A DNA stretch of 9,002 nt from Gp13-AA77 sp036521995 (GCA_036521995.1 DATDGR010000343.1:1-9002), one strand, 5' to 3'. Positions 1 through 6,996 are shown, counted from the stretch's first letter. The notes: generated from the letters alone by a model not told the origin. Numbers and translations: made by a program.

Positions 1-925
1 GCGTGCCGAACTCGCCTTGCAGCATGGAAGCGCCGCGGCGGCCGTCCGCCACGGGCAGGTGCTCATTCAGGAAGTCGTGCCGGTCGTGTTCCGAGATTTG
101 GCCAAGCTGGGACTGGAGGCATTGCTGAAACGTCAGGTCGAGGCTGGCCTTGGCTTGGGCCACGGTGACGCCCGGCTTGAGCCTTCCCATCACCTGCAGC
201 CATTCGGTCTTCTCGATGGGGTGCTTTTCAACGGAGAGCCAATCTTGGCCGGGGTAGACTTCCGCCTGCATGGTCAACGGCACCCAGATTTCGGGCGCGG
301 CACCCACGGTCATGCCGAAGAAGCGCGGCGGCATCACGCCGATGACGTCGTAGACGGTCTTGCGGATGCGGAGCTTCTGGCTGAGCACCGACGTGTCGCC
401 CCCGAAGCGCCGTTGCCAGAAACTGTAGCTGATCACGGCCACCGGGCTCGCGTCGCGAAGCTTGTCCACGTCGGTGGTGAAGGTCCGGCCCAGCAGCGGA
501 TCGACGCCGAGAACGCTGAAGAAAGTCCCGCTAACCATGTTCACCGAGGCCTCGGCGCCTTCGCCGTTCTGCTGCGATCCCTCCACTGCCACCGGAATCT
601 CGCCATGCAGGGCGTCGGCGGCAAAAATGCCAGACAGCACCTGGTTGCGGGCGGCAAGGTCCTGAAATTCGGCATACGTCAGCATGCCTCGGTCGCCCGT
701 CGAGCTGCCCACGCTCATACCGCCGTCGCCCGGGTCAGTCAGCAATACGAGCTGCTGCGGGTTCCGGACCGGCAACGAATTGAGCAGCACCGAGTCCAGA
801 ACGGTGAAGATCGCCGTGTTGGCGCCGATGCCCAGCGCAAGCGTGAGCACGGCGATCCCGCTGAAGGCCGGATTCTTGACCAGCATGCGAACGCCGTAAC
901 GAAGATCCCGCCAGATCATCTGCAT
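1..925 (-). CDS. ADOP-type ABC transporter permease (MacB/FtsX-like), N-terminal part, truncated by window edge
   Basis: The minus strand is open from an ATG at 925 to the left edge, giving 308 residues without a stop. The N-terminus reads MQMIWRDLRYGVRMLVKNPAF, followed by one hydrophobic segment at about residues 20-42 containing LTLALGIGANTAIF. This is the signature opening of MacB-like permeases of the acidobacterial duplicated orphan permease (ADOP) family. Residues of about 50-280 look like the extracytoplasmic MacB core domain, with motifs such as GRTF, SYSFWQRRFGG, DVIGVMP and EIWVPL. ADOP proteins are usually about 800 residues with two FtsX domains, so most of the gene is missing here. 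The start is set by GGAGGTG at 931-937, 5 nt upstream. No MacB ATPase is beside it, as expected for orphan permeases. Substrate is unknown; export or envelope remodelling is inference from the family. Confidence 0.9.
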   Translation of the reverse strand, partial: MQMIWRDLRYGVRMLVKNPAFSGIAVLTLALGIGANTAIFTVLDSVLLNSLPVRNPQQLVLLTDPGDGGMSVGSSTGDRGMLTYAEFQDLAARNQVLSGIFAADALHGEIPVAVEGSQQNGEGAEASVNMVSGTFFSVLGVDPLLGRTFTTDVDKLRDASPVAVISYSFWQRRFGGDTSVLSQKLRIRKTVYDVIGVMPPRFFGMTVGAAPEIWVPLTMQAEVYPGQDWLSVEKHPIEKTEWLQVMGRLKPGVTVAQAKASLDLTFQQCLQSQLGQISEHDRHDFLNEHLPVADGRRGASMLQGEFGT

Positions 926-1017
926 GGAAACACCTCCGAGTTGCCGCTTGGCAATTCCGGTTCCAGGTTCGAGCCTTCCGCAAGATAATGTCCGGGAACG
1001 GGATATGTTATTAACAT
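916..1017 (-). CDS. Possible 33-codon leader ORF coupled to the permease
   Basis: A short minus-strand frame begins with ATG at 1017 preceded by AGGGGGAG about 4 nt upstream. It encodes 33 residues beginning MLITYPVPGHYLAEG and ends with TGA at 916-918, so its end overlaps the first 10 nt of the permease gene. A strong ribosome site together with an overlapping stop and start is the usual geometry of translational coupling. No domain, signal peptide or transmembrane stretch is visible and I recognise no family. It may simply be a chance frame in the permease leader. Confidence 0.25.
   Translation of the reverse strand: MLITYPVPGHYLAEGSNLEPELPSGNSEVFPCR
931..937 (-). promoter_or_regulatory. 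Shine-Dalgarno of the ADOP permease
   Basis: On the minus strand GGAGGTG lies 5 nt before the ATG at 925. It fixes the permease start and excludes longer readings of the frame. The site lies within a short upstream reading frame (916-1017), which may couple the two. Confidence 0.7.
1005..1017. promoter_or_regulatory. 13-bp AT-rich inverted repeat upstream of permease
   Basis: ATGTTA-T-TAACAT is a perfect inverted repeat with a 1-nt centre, in an otherwise GC-rich leader about 80-90 bp upstream of the permease ATG. It covers the ATG of the candidate leader ORF. It could be an operator for a dimeric regulator; there is no direct evidence and no regulator gene is adjacent. Confidence 0.25.
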
Positions 1018-1161
1018 GGTACTCCCCCTGAATTGTTGTGTCCGATTTTGGACTTCGGCGGCCGGTATCGGCACACCGGCCAGCTCAGCGACACCAGATG
1101 CCGGAACCCTCCAGCGGACTATGCTTAAGTCTTCAATCGACATTCGTCCATCCGCAATCCT

Positions 1162-1755
1162 CTAGCCCAGCCGAACAAGAGGCGCACCGGTTTCCACGCC
1201 CCCGTTTTCGACGGCGTAGATTCGCTCAATCCGACCGGCGCGAGGAGCGCGTAATTCATTCTGCATCTTCATGGCTTCCATCACGAGCAAGCCCTGGCCG
1301 ACCGTCACCTTGTCACCCTCCTGCACCAGCACCTTCACGATCTTGCCGGGCATAGGCGCGGCGATCTCCTTGGGACCGCCGGAGCCGGCTGCGTCGAAGG
1401 TCCGGCGCCGTGATCTCGGGTCGCGCACGGTCAGCCGGAAACTCTCGGGGCCTACCCTCACGGTGTAGTCCTGCGCGCCGCGCCGGCCATTGGCTGTCCC
1501 GGAGGAACCATCAGGCCGCGTGGAACCGGTGACCCGCACTTCAAAGGAGCGGCCCTCCAGCAGGATGGAATAGAGACCGGGCCCGAGCCGGGCCCAGTCC
1601 GCGAGGCCAGCATCGTGGCCGTCCACAACGCAGCGTGCCTCGCCCTGATCGCCAGCGAAGGCGGTCCCGATCTCGAGTTGGTGCTCGGAGGCGTCAGACT
1701 CTTCTTTCCCAGGGCTCAGGGGGGCGGTCAGGGCTACGTGGAACCGGGTAGGCAC
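1162..1755 (-). CDS. Biotin carboxyl carrier protein / biotinyl-domain subunit of an acyl-CoA carboxylase
   Basis: This protein carries biotin between the carboxylase and carboxyltransferase sites of a cytoplasmic acyl-CoA carboxylase. From the GTG at 1755 it is 197 residues. The C-terminal biotinyl domain (about residues 128-197) has the lead-in APMPGKIVKVLV and the EAMKM motif, with biotinylatable lysine 163, 34 residues from the end as expected. The N-terminal half resembles the linker/BT-like region of non-AccB carrier subunits. I chose GTG 1755 because GGAGG lies at 1765-1769, 9 nt upstream, and the biotin carboxylase stop at 1758 ends 2 nt before it. A longer frame to an ATG at 1827 exists, but its extra residues are a basic, arginine-rich out-of-frame reading of the carboxylase tail. 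The two genes are surely co-transcribed. Whether the substrate is acetyl-, propionyl- or another acyl-CoA cannot be told. Confidence 0.9.
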   Translation of the reverse strand: MPTRFHVALTAPLSPGKEESDASEHQLEIGTAFAGDQGEARCVVDGHDAGLADWARLGPGLYSILLEGRSFEVRVTGSTRPDGSSGTANGRRGAQDYTVRVGPESFRLTVRDPRSRRRTFDAAGSGGPKEIAAPMPGKIVKVLVQEGDKVTVGQGLLVMEAMKMQNELRAPRAGRIERIYAVENGGVETGAPLVRLG

Positions 1756-1757
1756 GA

Positions 1758-3344
1758 TCAACGTCCTCCGCCGGGCCAGCGCTGGGGCCAGTGATTGAGC
1801 TGGGCGTAGCGACCGGCAGCTTTCCATCCGCTCTCAGCGTTCCGGCTCGGACTTGCGGACGATCCTGTCTCACCTTGGGCGCCGTTGGCCGTCATTTCGA
1901 GGCTGGCAGCCAGCATGGCCGCGAGCGCGGTCCCGTCTCCCGGCAGTCTGTGTTCGGCAGCCGGCTGGCTGCCATCGGCCCCCGCCGAGTCGGCGGCGCC
2001 GGCCGAAGCCAGGATTCGCTCGACCAAACCCGTGTCCAGCCTGCCCGCCAGGAAGTCAGGATTGCCGAGCACGCGCAGAAAGAAAGGAATGGTGGTCGCG
2101 ATGCCTCCCACTTCGTATTCTCCCAGCGCCCGCCGCATCCGTGCGATGGCTTCCTGCCGGTCGCGGCCCCACACGATCAGCTTGGCCAGGAGCGGGTCGT
2201 AGTCGAGTGGCACCCGCCAGCCCTCGTAGACGCCGCCGTCGTCGCGCACGCCGGGCCCTGCCGGCACCCGCAGCGCTGTGATGAGGCCGGGCGAGGGGAA
2301 GAAGTCGCGCGCCGGATCTTCGGCAGAGATTCGGCACTCGATGGCTGCGCCGCGCAAGCGCACGTCGTTCTGGGAGAAGCCAAGCGGCTCTCCGGCCGCG
2401 ATGCGAATCTGTTCCTTTACCAGGTCGAGCCCGGTGGCGAGCTCCGTCACGGGATGCTCCACCTGCAGGCGGGCGTTCACTTCCAGGAAGTAACAGTTGC
2501 GCTCGGCGTCGAGCAGAAACTCCACTGTGCCGGCGTTCCAGTATCCTGCGAGCTTGCCGATCTGGACCGCCGCCTCGCCCAGGCGGGCGCGCAGCTCATC
2601 GTCCACCACGGGCGACGGACACTCCTCCATCACCTTCTGGTGACGGCGCTGCAAGGAGCATTCGCGCTCCCCCAGGTGGACCACGTTGCCGTGGCGGTCG
2701 CCCAAAATCTGAATCTCCACGTGCCGCGGGTGCTCGATGTATTTTTCCAGGTAAGTGGAGGAATCGCCGAAGGCATTCTGAGCCTCAGACCGCGCATTGC
2801 GCCAGGCGGATTCGAGCTCCATGGGCCCGCGGACCATCCGCATCCCTTTGCCGCCGCCTCCCGCCGCCGCCTTGATCATCACCGGAAAGCCGATGCGCTG
2901 GGCTGTGCTCCACGTTTCTTCGAGGGTATCGCGACTCTGGTCGGCGCCCGGCACCACGGGCAGATTCGCGCTGCGCACTAACGCGCGCGCGGCCGTCTTG
3001 GAACCGAGCAGCTCCATGGCTTCCGGGGACGGCCCGATGAAGGTGAGGCCCGCGTCGGTCACGGCGCGGGCAAAGGCAGGATTCTCCGAGAGGAACCCGT
3101 AACCGGGATGAACAGCATCGGCCCCGCTCGTCCGGGCCGCATTTACCACGCGATCGATATGCAGATAGCTCTCCCGCGACGGCGCCGGGCCGATAGGCAG
3201 AGCCTGGTCGGCGTATCGGACGTGCAGCGCCCGCCTGTCAGCCTCCGAGTAGACGGCTACCGTGCCAATGCCCATTTCGCGGCAAGTGCGCATCACGCGC
3301 ACGGCGATCTCGCCGCGATTGGCAACCAGAATCTTCTTGAACAA
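1758..3344 (-). CDS. accC: Biotin carboxylase subunit of acyl-CoA carboxylase
   Basis: This ATP-grasp enzyme carboxylates biotin on the carrier protein using ATP and bicarbonate, the first half-reaction of acetyl- or acyl-CoA carboxylase. Residues 1-115 form the N-terminal domain (MFKKILVANRGEIAVRVMR). The ATP-grasp domain follows, with K116, K158, the glycine loop GGGGKGMR at 162-169, H208, K237 (RRHQKVMEE), and the catalytic trio E288, N290 and R292 in LEVNARLQVEHPVTE. These match the spacing in E. coli AccC. The biotin carboxylase C-terminal domain extends to about 447. At 528 residues it is longer than the usual 445-500; the extra 80 or so residues are an Ala/Gly/Ser-rich tail of unclear role, common in acyl-CoA carboxylase alpha subunits. 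The start is TTG at 3344: an in-frame TAG lies upstream and no ATG or GTG intervenes; GGCGGA precedes it closely. A carboxyltransferase is not in the window. Confidence 0.95.
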   Translation of the reverse strand: MFKKILVANRGEIAVRVMRTCREMGIGTVAVYSEADRRALHVRYADQALPIGPAPSRESYLHIDRVVNAARTSGADAVHPGYGFLSENPAFARAVTDAGLTFIGPSPEAMELLGSKTAARALVRSANLPVVPGADQSRDTLEETWSTAQRIGFPVMIKAAAGGGGKGMRMVRGPMELESAWRNARSEAQNAFGDSSTYLEKYIEHPRHVEIQILGDRHGNVVHLGERECSLQRRHQKVMEECPSPVVDDELRARLGEAAVQIGKLAGYWNAGTVEFLLDAERNCYFLEVNARLQVEHPVTELATGLDLVKEQIRIAAGEPLGFSQNDVRLRGAAIECRISAEDPARDFFPSPGLITALRVPAGPGVRDDGGVYEGWRVPLDYDPLLAKLIVWGRDRQEAIARMRRALGEYEVGGIATTIPFFLRVLGNPDFLAGRLDTGLVERILASAGAADSAGADGSQPAAEHRLPGDGTALAAMLAASLEMTANGAQGETGSSASPSRNAESGWKAAGRYAQLNHWPQRWPGGGR

Positions 3345-3447
3345 GAAATCCGCCTTGCGTTCGGCCTAAAGCTGGAGGGACCCGGCCAGCATACATCAGA
3401 GACCAGCCCGTGCCCAGCGGCAAATCGAGCCCCTCCTCGAAGGCTCA

Positions 3448-3475
3448 ATTATAACTGGCAACTGACCACTGACCA
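3448..3475 (-). promoter_or_regulatory. Predicted sigma70-type promoter for the accC-carrier operon
   Basis: On the minus strand a perfect TATAAT (3448-3453) is preceded 16 bp upstream by TGGTCA (3470-3475), 4 of 6 matches to TTGACA. Transcription would start near 3441, giving a leader of about 97 nt before the TTG at 3344. The -35 lies inside the heptad repeat shared with the opposing promoter. Confidence 0.5.
3454..3474. repeat. Three-unit heptad repeat between divergent promoters
   Basis: ACTGGCA, ACTGACC and ACTGACC follow each other without gaps; the last two are identical. The array sits exactly between two divergent -10 boxes and supplies the -35 regions of both. Heptanucleotide tandem repeats of this flavour recur in intergenic DNA of cyanobacteria and some other bacteria; that comparison is from memory. 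Confidence 0.6.
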
Positions 3476-3498
3476 CGGAACACAACGAAAGCTATAAT
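3469..3498 (+). promoter_or_regulatory. Predicted sigma70-type promoter for the cation transporter
   Basis: TATAAT at 3493-3498 is a perfect -10 box. CTGACC at 3469-3474 lies 18 bp upstream and matches TTGACA at 4 of 6 positions. Transcription would start around 3504-3507, at or within a few bases of the GTG start codon, implying a leaderless or nearly leaderless mRNA. Confidence 0.55.
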
Positions 3499-3506
3499 GC
3501 CGGAGC

Positions 3507-4949
3507 GTGCTGCCCTCATTCCAACCCGCCCCCGCTGACCGCGTTCCGGCTCCCGAAAAACAGGCCGTGGCCCTGGCTTCAGTGGCTACCGCGACGCTGT
3601 TGGCGGGCCTGAAGCTCGTGGTCGGCGTTACCACAGGCAGCCTCGGAATTCTATCCGAGGCGGCGCACTCTCTGCTCGATCTTGTGGCCGCGGGCGTCAC
3701 CTATTTTTCGGTCCGCGTCTCGGATAAGCCCGCCGATCGCGAGCATCCTTTCGGACACGGCAAGGTGGAATCGCTGGCTGCCTTTGTAGAGACCGGTCTG
3801 CTGCTGGTCACCTGCGCCTGGATCATCGGCGAAGCCGTGCGCAGGCTCTTCTTCCACGCCGTCCACGTGGAGCCCTCCGGGTGGGCCTTTGCGGTTCTGG
3901 TGGTCTCCATCACGCTGGACGTCCTGCGCTCGCGATCGCTCTCCCGAGTCGCGCGCAAGTACGGGAGCCCCGCCCTCGAAGCGGATGCCTTGCATTTCTC
4001 TTTGGACATCTGGAGCTCGGCCGCCGTGATCCTCGGCCTGGTGCTCGTGCTGCTCTCGCGGTATCAAAGCCTGGGCCGGCTCCAGCATGCCGACTCCGTG
4101 GCCGCGTTAGTGGTGGCTGGCATCACTCTTTACATCAGCGTGCGGCTCGGCCAGCGTACGGTGGACGCCCTGGTGGACGCCGAACCCGAAGGTGCGTCCG
4201 CCCGCATCGCCGCCAGCCTCAACGAGGTGGCCGGTGAAGTGCAAGCCGAGCGCATCCGCGTGCGGCAGGGCGGGCAGCAGCTCTTCGTGGACCTGCGCCT
4301 CACCCTGCCCGGCGACATCCCCTTCGAGCACGCCCAAAGCGTGGTGGAGAGCGTGGAATCGAAGGTTCGTGAGCTCTTCCCCGCGGCGGATGTGGTGGTT
4401 CACGCCACCCCACGGGCGCCCGCCAGCGAGGACCTGGTGGCCCGGATCCGTGCCGTGGCCCACCGCTACAATTTCAACGTCCACGACGTCACCGCCTACG
4501 AAGTGAAAAGCCGGGTGCGGGTGAACCTCGACCTGGAAGTGGACCCCTCTCTGACCCTGCAAGCCGCCCACGACCGCGCGACCGAACTCGAGCAGGCGAT
4601 CGCGCGCGAGGTCTGCGAGGTGAGCGAGGTCAATATCCACATCGAGCCGCTGCTGGATCGAGTGGAAGCCGCCGCTGAGGCTCAGACGGTCACTTCTGAC
4701 ATGGAAAAGAGGCTGCTGCGTCTGGCGAAGGGCACGCCCGGCCTCGTCGATTGCCACTCGCTTGAGGCCCACGCGGTCGGTTCGAACGTGCTGGTCGCGA
4801 TGCATTGCACGCTCGAGCCAGACCTGCCTGTGGCCCGAGTCCACGACATCACGGAGGAGCTCGAGTTCCGTTTTCGCCAGGCCTTCCCTCAAATCTTCAA
4901 AGTCAGCATCCACGCGGAGCCCAAACAGGAGCCATCCGGCGGTCTGTAG
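3507..4949 (+). CDS. Cation diffusion facilitator (CDF) metal efflux transporter with three C-terminal domains
   Basis: An inner-membrane proton-coupled divalent cation exporter. Residues 1-220 form the six-helix cation-efflux domain: GSLGILSEAAHSLLD at 44-58 (helix 2) carries HxxxD (H54, D58), DREHPFGHGKVE lies at 77-88, and ALHFSLDIW (helix 5) carries the second HxxxD (H163, D167). HxxxD in both helices is typical of zinc/cadmium transporters, so zinc is the best guess. After the membrane domain come three ferredoxin-like dimerisation domains (about 245-301, 325-382 and 410-472) instead of the usual one. Each has a helix histidine (H275, H355, H446) and a final-strand histidine before xP (VVHATP, NIHIEP, SIHAEP). 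Its 480 residues compare with about 300 for a typical member. GTG 3507 is the furthest start, with CGGAG only 1 nt before it; in-frame GTGs at 3567 and 3582 are alternatives. It converges on the TPR gene. Confidence 0.93.
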   Translation: MLPSFQPAPADRVPAPEKQAVALASVATATLLAGLKLVVGVTTGSLGILSEAAHSLLDLVAAGVTYFSVRVSDKPADREHPFGHGKVESLAAFVETGLLLVTCAWIIGEAVRRLFFHAVHVEPSGWAFAVLVVSITLDVLRSRSLSRVARKYGSPALEADALHFSLDIWSSAAVILGLVLVLLSRYQSLGRLQHADSVAALVVAGITLYISVRLGQRTVDALVDAEPEGASARIAASLNEVAGEVQAERIRVRQGGQQLFVDLRLTLPGDIPFEHAQSVVESVESKVRELFPAADVVVHATPRAPASEDLVARIRAVAHRYNFNVHDVTAYEVKSRVRVNLDLEVDPSLTLQAAHDRATELEQAIAREVCEVSEVNIHIEPLLDRVEAAAEAQTVTSDMEKRLLRLAKGTPGLVDCHSLEAHAVGSNVLVAMHCTLEPDLPVARVHDITEELEFRFRQAFPQIFKVSIHAEPKQEPSGGL

Positions 4950-5000
4950 AATTCCGCTCCTGTGCTGAGAGCCGGCCTTGAGCAACGCAAGGACGCTTAG

Positions 5001-5315
5001 TTATTCCACCGCTTCGAGAGCGGCCCGAAGTTCGCTTTCGGCGTGTTTCTGGCCAAGGCGGCGGGTCACCTCGATGCCACGGAGAAAGACCGCGCGCGCT
5101 TCTTCGCTGCGTCCCTGGTTCGCAAGCAGATTTCCAGCCTGGTAGTAAGTGGGAGCGTAGTCGGCGTGATGATCGAGGAGATACTGGAAGTGCTCCCAGG
5201 CTTCGGTGGACTGCCCGCCCCGTGTGAGCTCGAGGGCAAGGGCGTAGCGGGCGAAGGTATCGCCGGGACTGGCGCTGATGGAATCTCTCAGGAACTGGAC
5301 GCGCTCGTTATCCAC
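5001..5315 (-). CDS. Small tetratricopeptide-repeat protein
   Basis: A 104-residue soluble protein with helical TPR character. One repeat covers about GDTFARYALALELTRGG with the following STEAWEHFQYLLDHHAD, and a second covers YAPTYYQAGNLLANQG with RSEEARAVFLRGIEV, followed by a capping helix. TPR scaffolds bind other proteins; the partner is not indicated. There is no signal peptide or membrane segment. I prefer GTG at 5315 (VDNERVQFLRD) because GGAGG lies 11 nt upstream and the conserved-looking sequence begins there. A TTG at 5336 in the same frame adds 7 residues but has no spaced ribosome site. It stands alone, converging with the cation transporter (51 nt between stops) and diverging from the thioesterase gene. 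Confidence 0.8.
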   Translation of the reverse strand: MDNERVQFLRDSISASPGDTFARYALALELTRGGQSTEAWEHFQYLLDHHADYAPTYYQAGNLLANQGRSEEARAVFLRGIEVTRRLGQKHAESELRAALEAVE

Positions 5316-5689
5316 CGCGATTCTTGCCTCCGTCAACCTGGGATTTCAGGCCAATGGCCTCGGGCGGCCTGTTAGAGTTTACCAGCGCCAACCAGGACAA
5401 ACTTTCAAGCCGGGTTCCAAATCCGGTTGCAAGGCGACGCTCAGTCGAATACTATAGGCCTCAGAGTCGCGAGGAAGCAAAGAAACTCTTCAATCTCGGG
5501 GCCGGTGATCGGCGAGCCGCCTGGGGGGAGAGACAGCTCCAGGGAACGGGTGGTCGCTCTTGCGTCCAGTTACCGGTCTAGCTGGCAGATGAGGAGCGTG
5601 GGTCTACAGGAGGCTGGCTCCAGATAAGAATTGCAATCGAGGCCCGAATGAGAGGCTCGGTCAAGGAATTAAAGCCCGAAGGCCGGTCT
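5316..5689. other. Intergenic region between divergent TPR and thioesterase genes
   Basis: About 370 bp with no credible gene. A weak plus-strand promoter candidate is TTGCAA (5427-5432), a 17-bp spacer, then TACTAT (5450-5455), each matching 4 of 6 consensus bases; it would give a leader of about 230 nt to the thioesterase. No terminator or RNA gene was recognised. The small hairpin CCGGG/TCCGG at 5410-5426 resembles a tRNA T-arm by chance only. Confidence 0.4.
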
Positions 5690-6208
5690 ATGGCGCAAAG
5701 GGAAGAGCGTCGACTGAAGGGCAAGACCCCAGCCGAGTCGCGCGCCGACATGGTACAAGTGGTGTTGCCGAATGACGCCAATCTGCTCGGCAACATTTTG
5801 GGCGGTACGGTGATGCACCTGATTGACATCGCCGGCGCCATCGCCGCGCACCGGCACGCACGCAGTTACGTGGTGACGGCTTCGGTGGACAGCGTCGATT
5901 TCGCGCATCCGATCCGCGTGGGTCAGGTGATTCGGCTGCATGCCGAAGTTACCCGAGCTTTTCACACCTCCATGGAGGTGGAAGTGAAGGTCTATTTGGA
6001 GGATTACATCAAGGGCGAGTGCCGGCTCACGAGTTCCGCCTTCGTCACGTACGTGGCGGTGGACGAGCAGGTGCGGCCGATCTCCGTGCCACCGGTGATC
6101 GTCCGCACAGCGGAGGAGAAACGGAGCTATCGGGAGGCTCTGGCGCGACGGCGAAGGCGGCTGGCACTGGCCGCTCGAACACGGCGCCGTTCAGGGAAAG
6201 ACGCTTGA
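5690..6208 (+). CDS. Acyl-CoA thioesterase, hotdog fold (YciA/BACH-like)
   Basis: Hydrolyses acyl-CoA to free acid and CoA in the cytoplasm. The 172-residue protein has one hotdog domain at about residues 17-125. The characteristic central-helix motif PNDANLLGNILGGTVMHLID at 27-46 includes the catalytic-region Asn/Asp; then AAHRHA, VTASVDSVDFAHPIRVGQV and FVTYVAVD, the usual order in the YciA and cytosolic acyl-CoA hydrolase group. The last 25 residues are very arginine-rich (RRRRRLALAARTRRR) and beyond the fold; their role is unknown. I chose ATG 5690, with GAAGG 7 nt upstream and homolog-like length. An in-frame ATG at 5648, with GAGG 5 nt upstream, would add 14 residues and cannot be excluded. 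Substrate chain length is not predictable. The RidA gene follows 191 nt downstream on the same strand. Confidence 0.88.
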   Translation: MAQREERRLKGKTPAESRADMVQVVLPNDANLLGNILGGTVMHLIDIAGAIAAHRHARSYVVTASVDSVDFAHPIRVGQVIRLHAEVTRAFHTSMEVEVKVYLEDYIKGECRLTSSAFVTYVAVDEQVRPISVPPVIVRTAEEKRSYREALARRRRRLALAARTRRRSGKDA

Positions 6209-6387
6209 ACCGCCGACCTGACCGTGCGGGGAAGCGGTCGGCGTGGCGACGGTGATGTTTCCGAAGAACGTGGGGAGGAAGGCGGCAGCGAGGATAGAAG
6301 TGCGGCCCGTTGCCGCGCTTGCGGCTGACGATCGATCACCCCTGTCAAGAATCGGTTGAACACGCTGCGATCAAGGCGAGCTCGCAC

Positions 6388-6393
6388 AAGGAG
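6388..6393 (+). promoter_or_regulatory. Shine-Dalgarno deciding the RidA start
   Basis: AAGGAG is followed by 6 nt and then the ATG at 6400. This excludes a 30-residue longer reading that would begin at a TTG at 6310 and has no family resemblance in its extension. Confidence 0.75.
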
Positions 6394-6399
6394 ACCTGT

Positions 6400-6789
6400 A
6401 TGAAAACCAAGCGCACTAAGATTTTCACCAACACACCCTGGGAACCGCTGGCTGGCTACGCGCGCGCCGTCCAAGCGGGAGACATCGTCTACGTGTCGGG
6501 CACGACCGGAACCGATCCTTCGGGGAAAGTACTCAATCCGGGCGATGCGGCCGCGCAGACCACGCAGGCCATCCGCAATATTGAGAACGCGCTCAAGCGG
6601 CTCGGCCTCGGACTCGACCACGTGGTGCGAACTCGCATCTACCTCACCCAGATGGAGCGCTGGGAAGAGGTCGCCAAAGTCCACGGACAGTTCTTTGGCA
6701 ACATCCATCCGGCGACCGCGCTGGTCGGCGTCACTCGCCTCGTGGACCCCGAGATGATCGTGGAAATCGAGGCGGAAGCGGTACTCTAG
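6400..6789 (+). CDS. RidA/YjgF/YER057c/UK114-family protein lacking the catalytic arginine
   Basis: Canonical RidA proteins are trimeric enamine/imine deaminases that clear reactive 2-aminoacrylate. This 129-residue protein has full family length and the expected order: FTNTPWEPLAGYARAVQAGD, YVSGTTGTDPSG, AAAQTTQAIRNIENALKRLG, RTRIYLT and the C-terminal VEIEAEAV. In E. coli RidA the carboxylate-binding R105 sits in PARSCV; the aligned segment here is PATALV, with threonine 106 in its place. The protein therefore belongs to one of the arginine-less Rid subfamilies and probably does not perform the canonical reaction; its true substrate is unknown. The start is fixed by the AAGGAG ribosome site 6 nt upstream. 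It follows the thioesterase by 191 nt on the same strand, so co-transcription is possible but not shown. Confidence 0.9.
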   Translation: MKTKRTKIFTNTPWEPLAGYARAVQAGDIVYVSGTTGTDPSGKVLNPGDAAAQTTQAIRNIENALKRLGLGLDHVVRTRIYLTQMERWEEVAKVHGQFFGNIHPATALVGVTRLVDPEMIVEIEAEAVL

Positions 6790-6996
6790 CCGGAAACCGG
6801 ACCGAGCCATCTTCAGGAAAATGGGACCTTCAACATCTCGAAGCCGCCGCGGGATTTTGCCTGCTCGTCGCGGTCGCAGCCCATCGCGGCCGATCCGGTT
6901 CTAAGTGCACACTCTTAAAAGCACCATCCTTCTAACCTGCTGACTATAAATTAGTTATACGACGCTAAAAAGTGGTAATGTACAACTCACTTTTGT

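Noticed and set aside
17..988. Long plus-strand open frame of 323 codons opposite the permease
   Set aside because: The opposite strand encodes an unmistakable ADOP permease with a good ribosome site; the plus-strand product is His/Gly/Arg-rich with no family resemblance, typical of an antisense shadow in GC-rich DNA.
1756..1827. N-terminal extension of the carrier protein from ATG 1827
   Set aside because: The extra 24 residues overlap the carboxylase coding end in another frame and are arginine-rich noise; GTG 1755 has a properly spaced GGAGG.
1791..2981. Plus-strand frame of 396 codons inside the biotin carboxylase
   Set aside because: Antisense to highly conserved ATP-grasp motifs; composition (His, Arg, Gln, Ala) is that of a mirrored codon pattern.
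4107..4985. Minus-strand frame of 292 codons across the cation transporter
   Set aside because: Shadow of the three C-terminal domains on the opposite strand, with no recognisable motif of its own.
5410..5426. tRNA-like T-arm (CCGGG-TTCCAAA-TCCGG)
   Set aside because: No acceptor, D or anticodon arm can be built around it, and the closing pair and loop purine differ from the tRNA consensus.
6127..6810. Minus-strand frame of 227 codons over the RidA gene and the thioesterase end
   Set aside because: It spans two real genes and the gap between them on the opposite strand, with no domain and no ribosome site.
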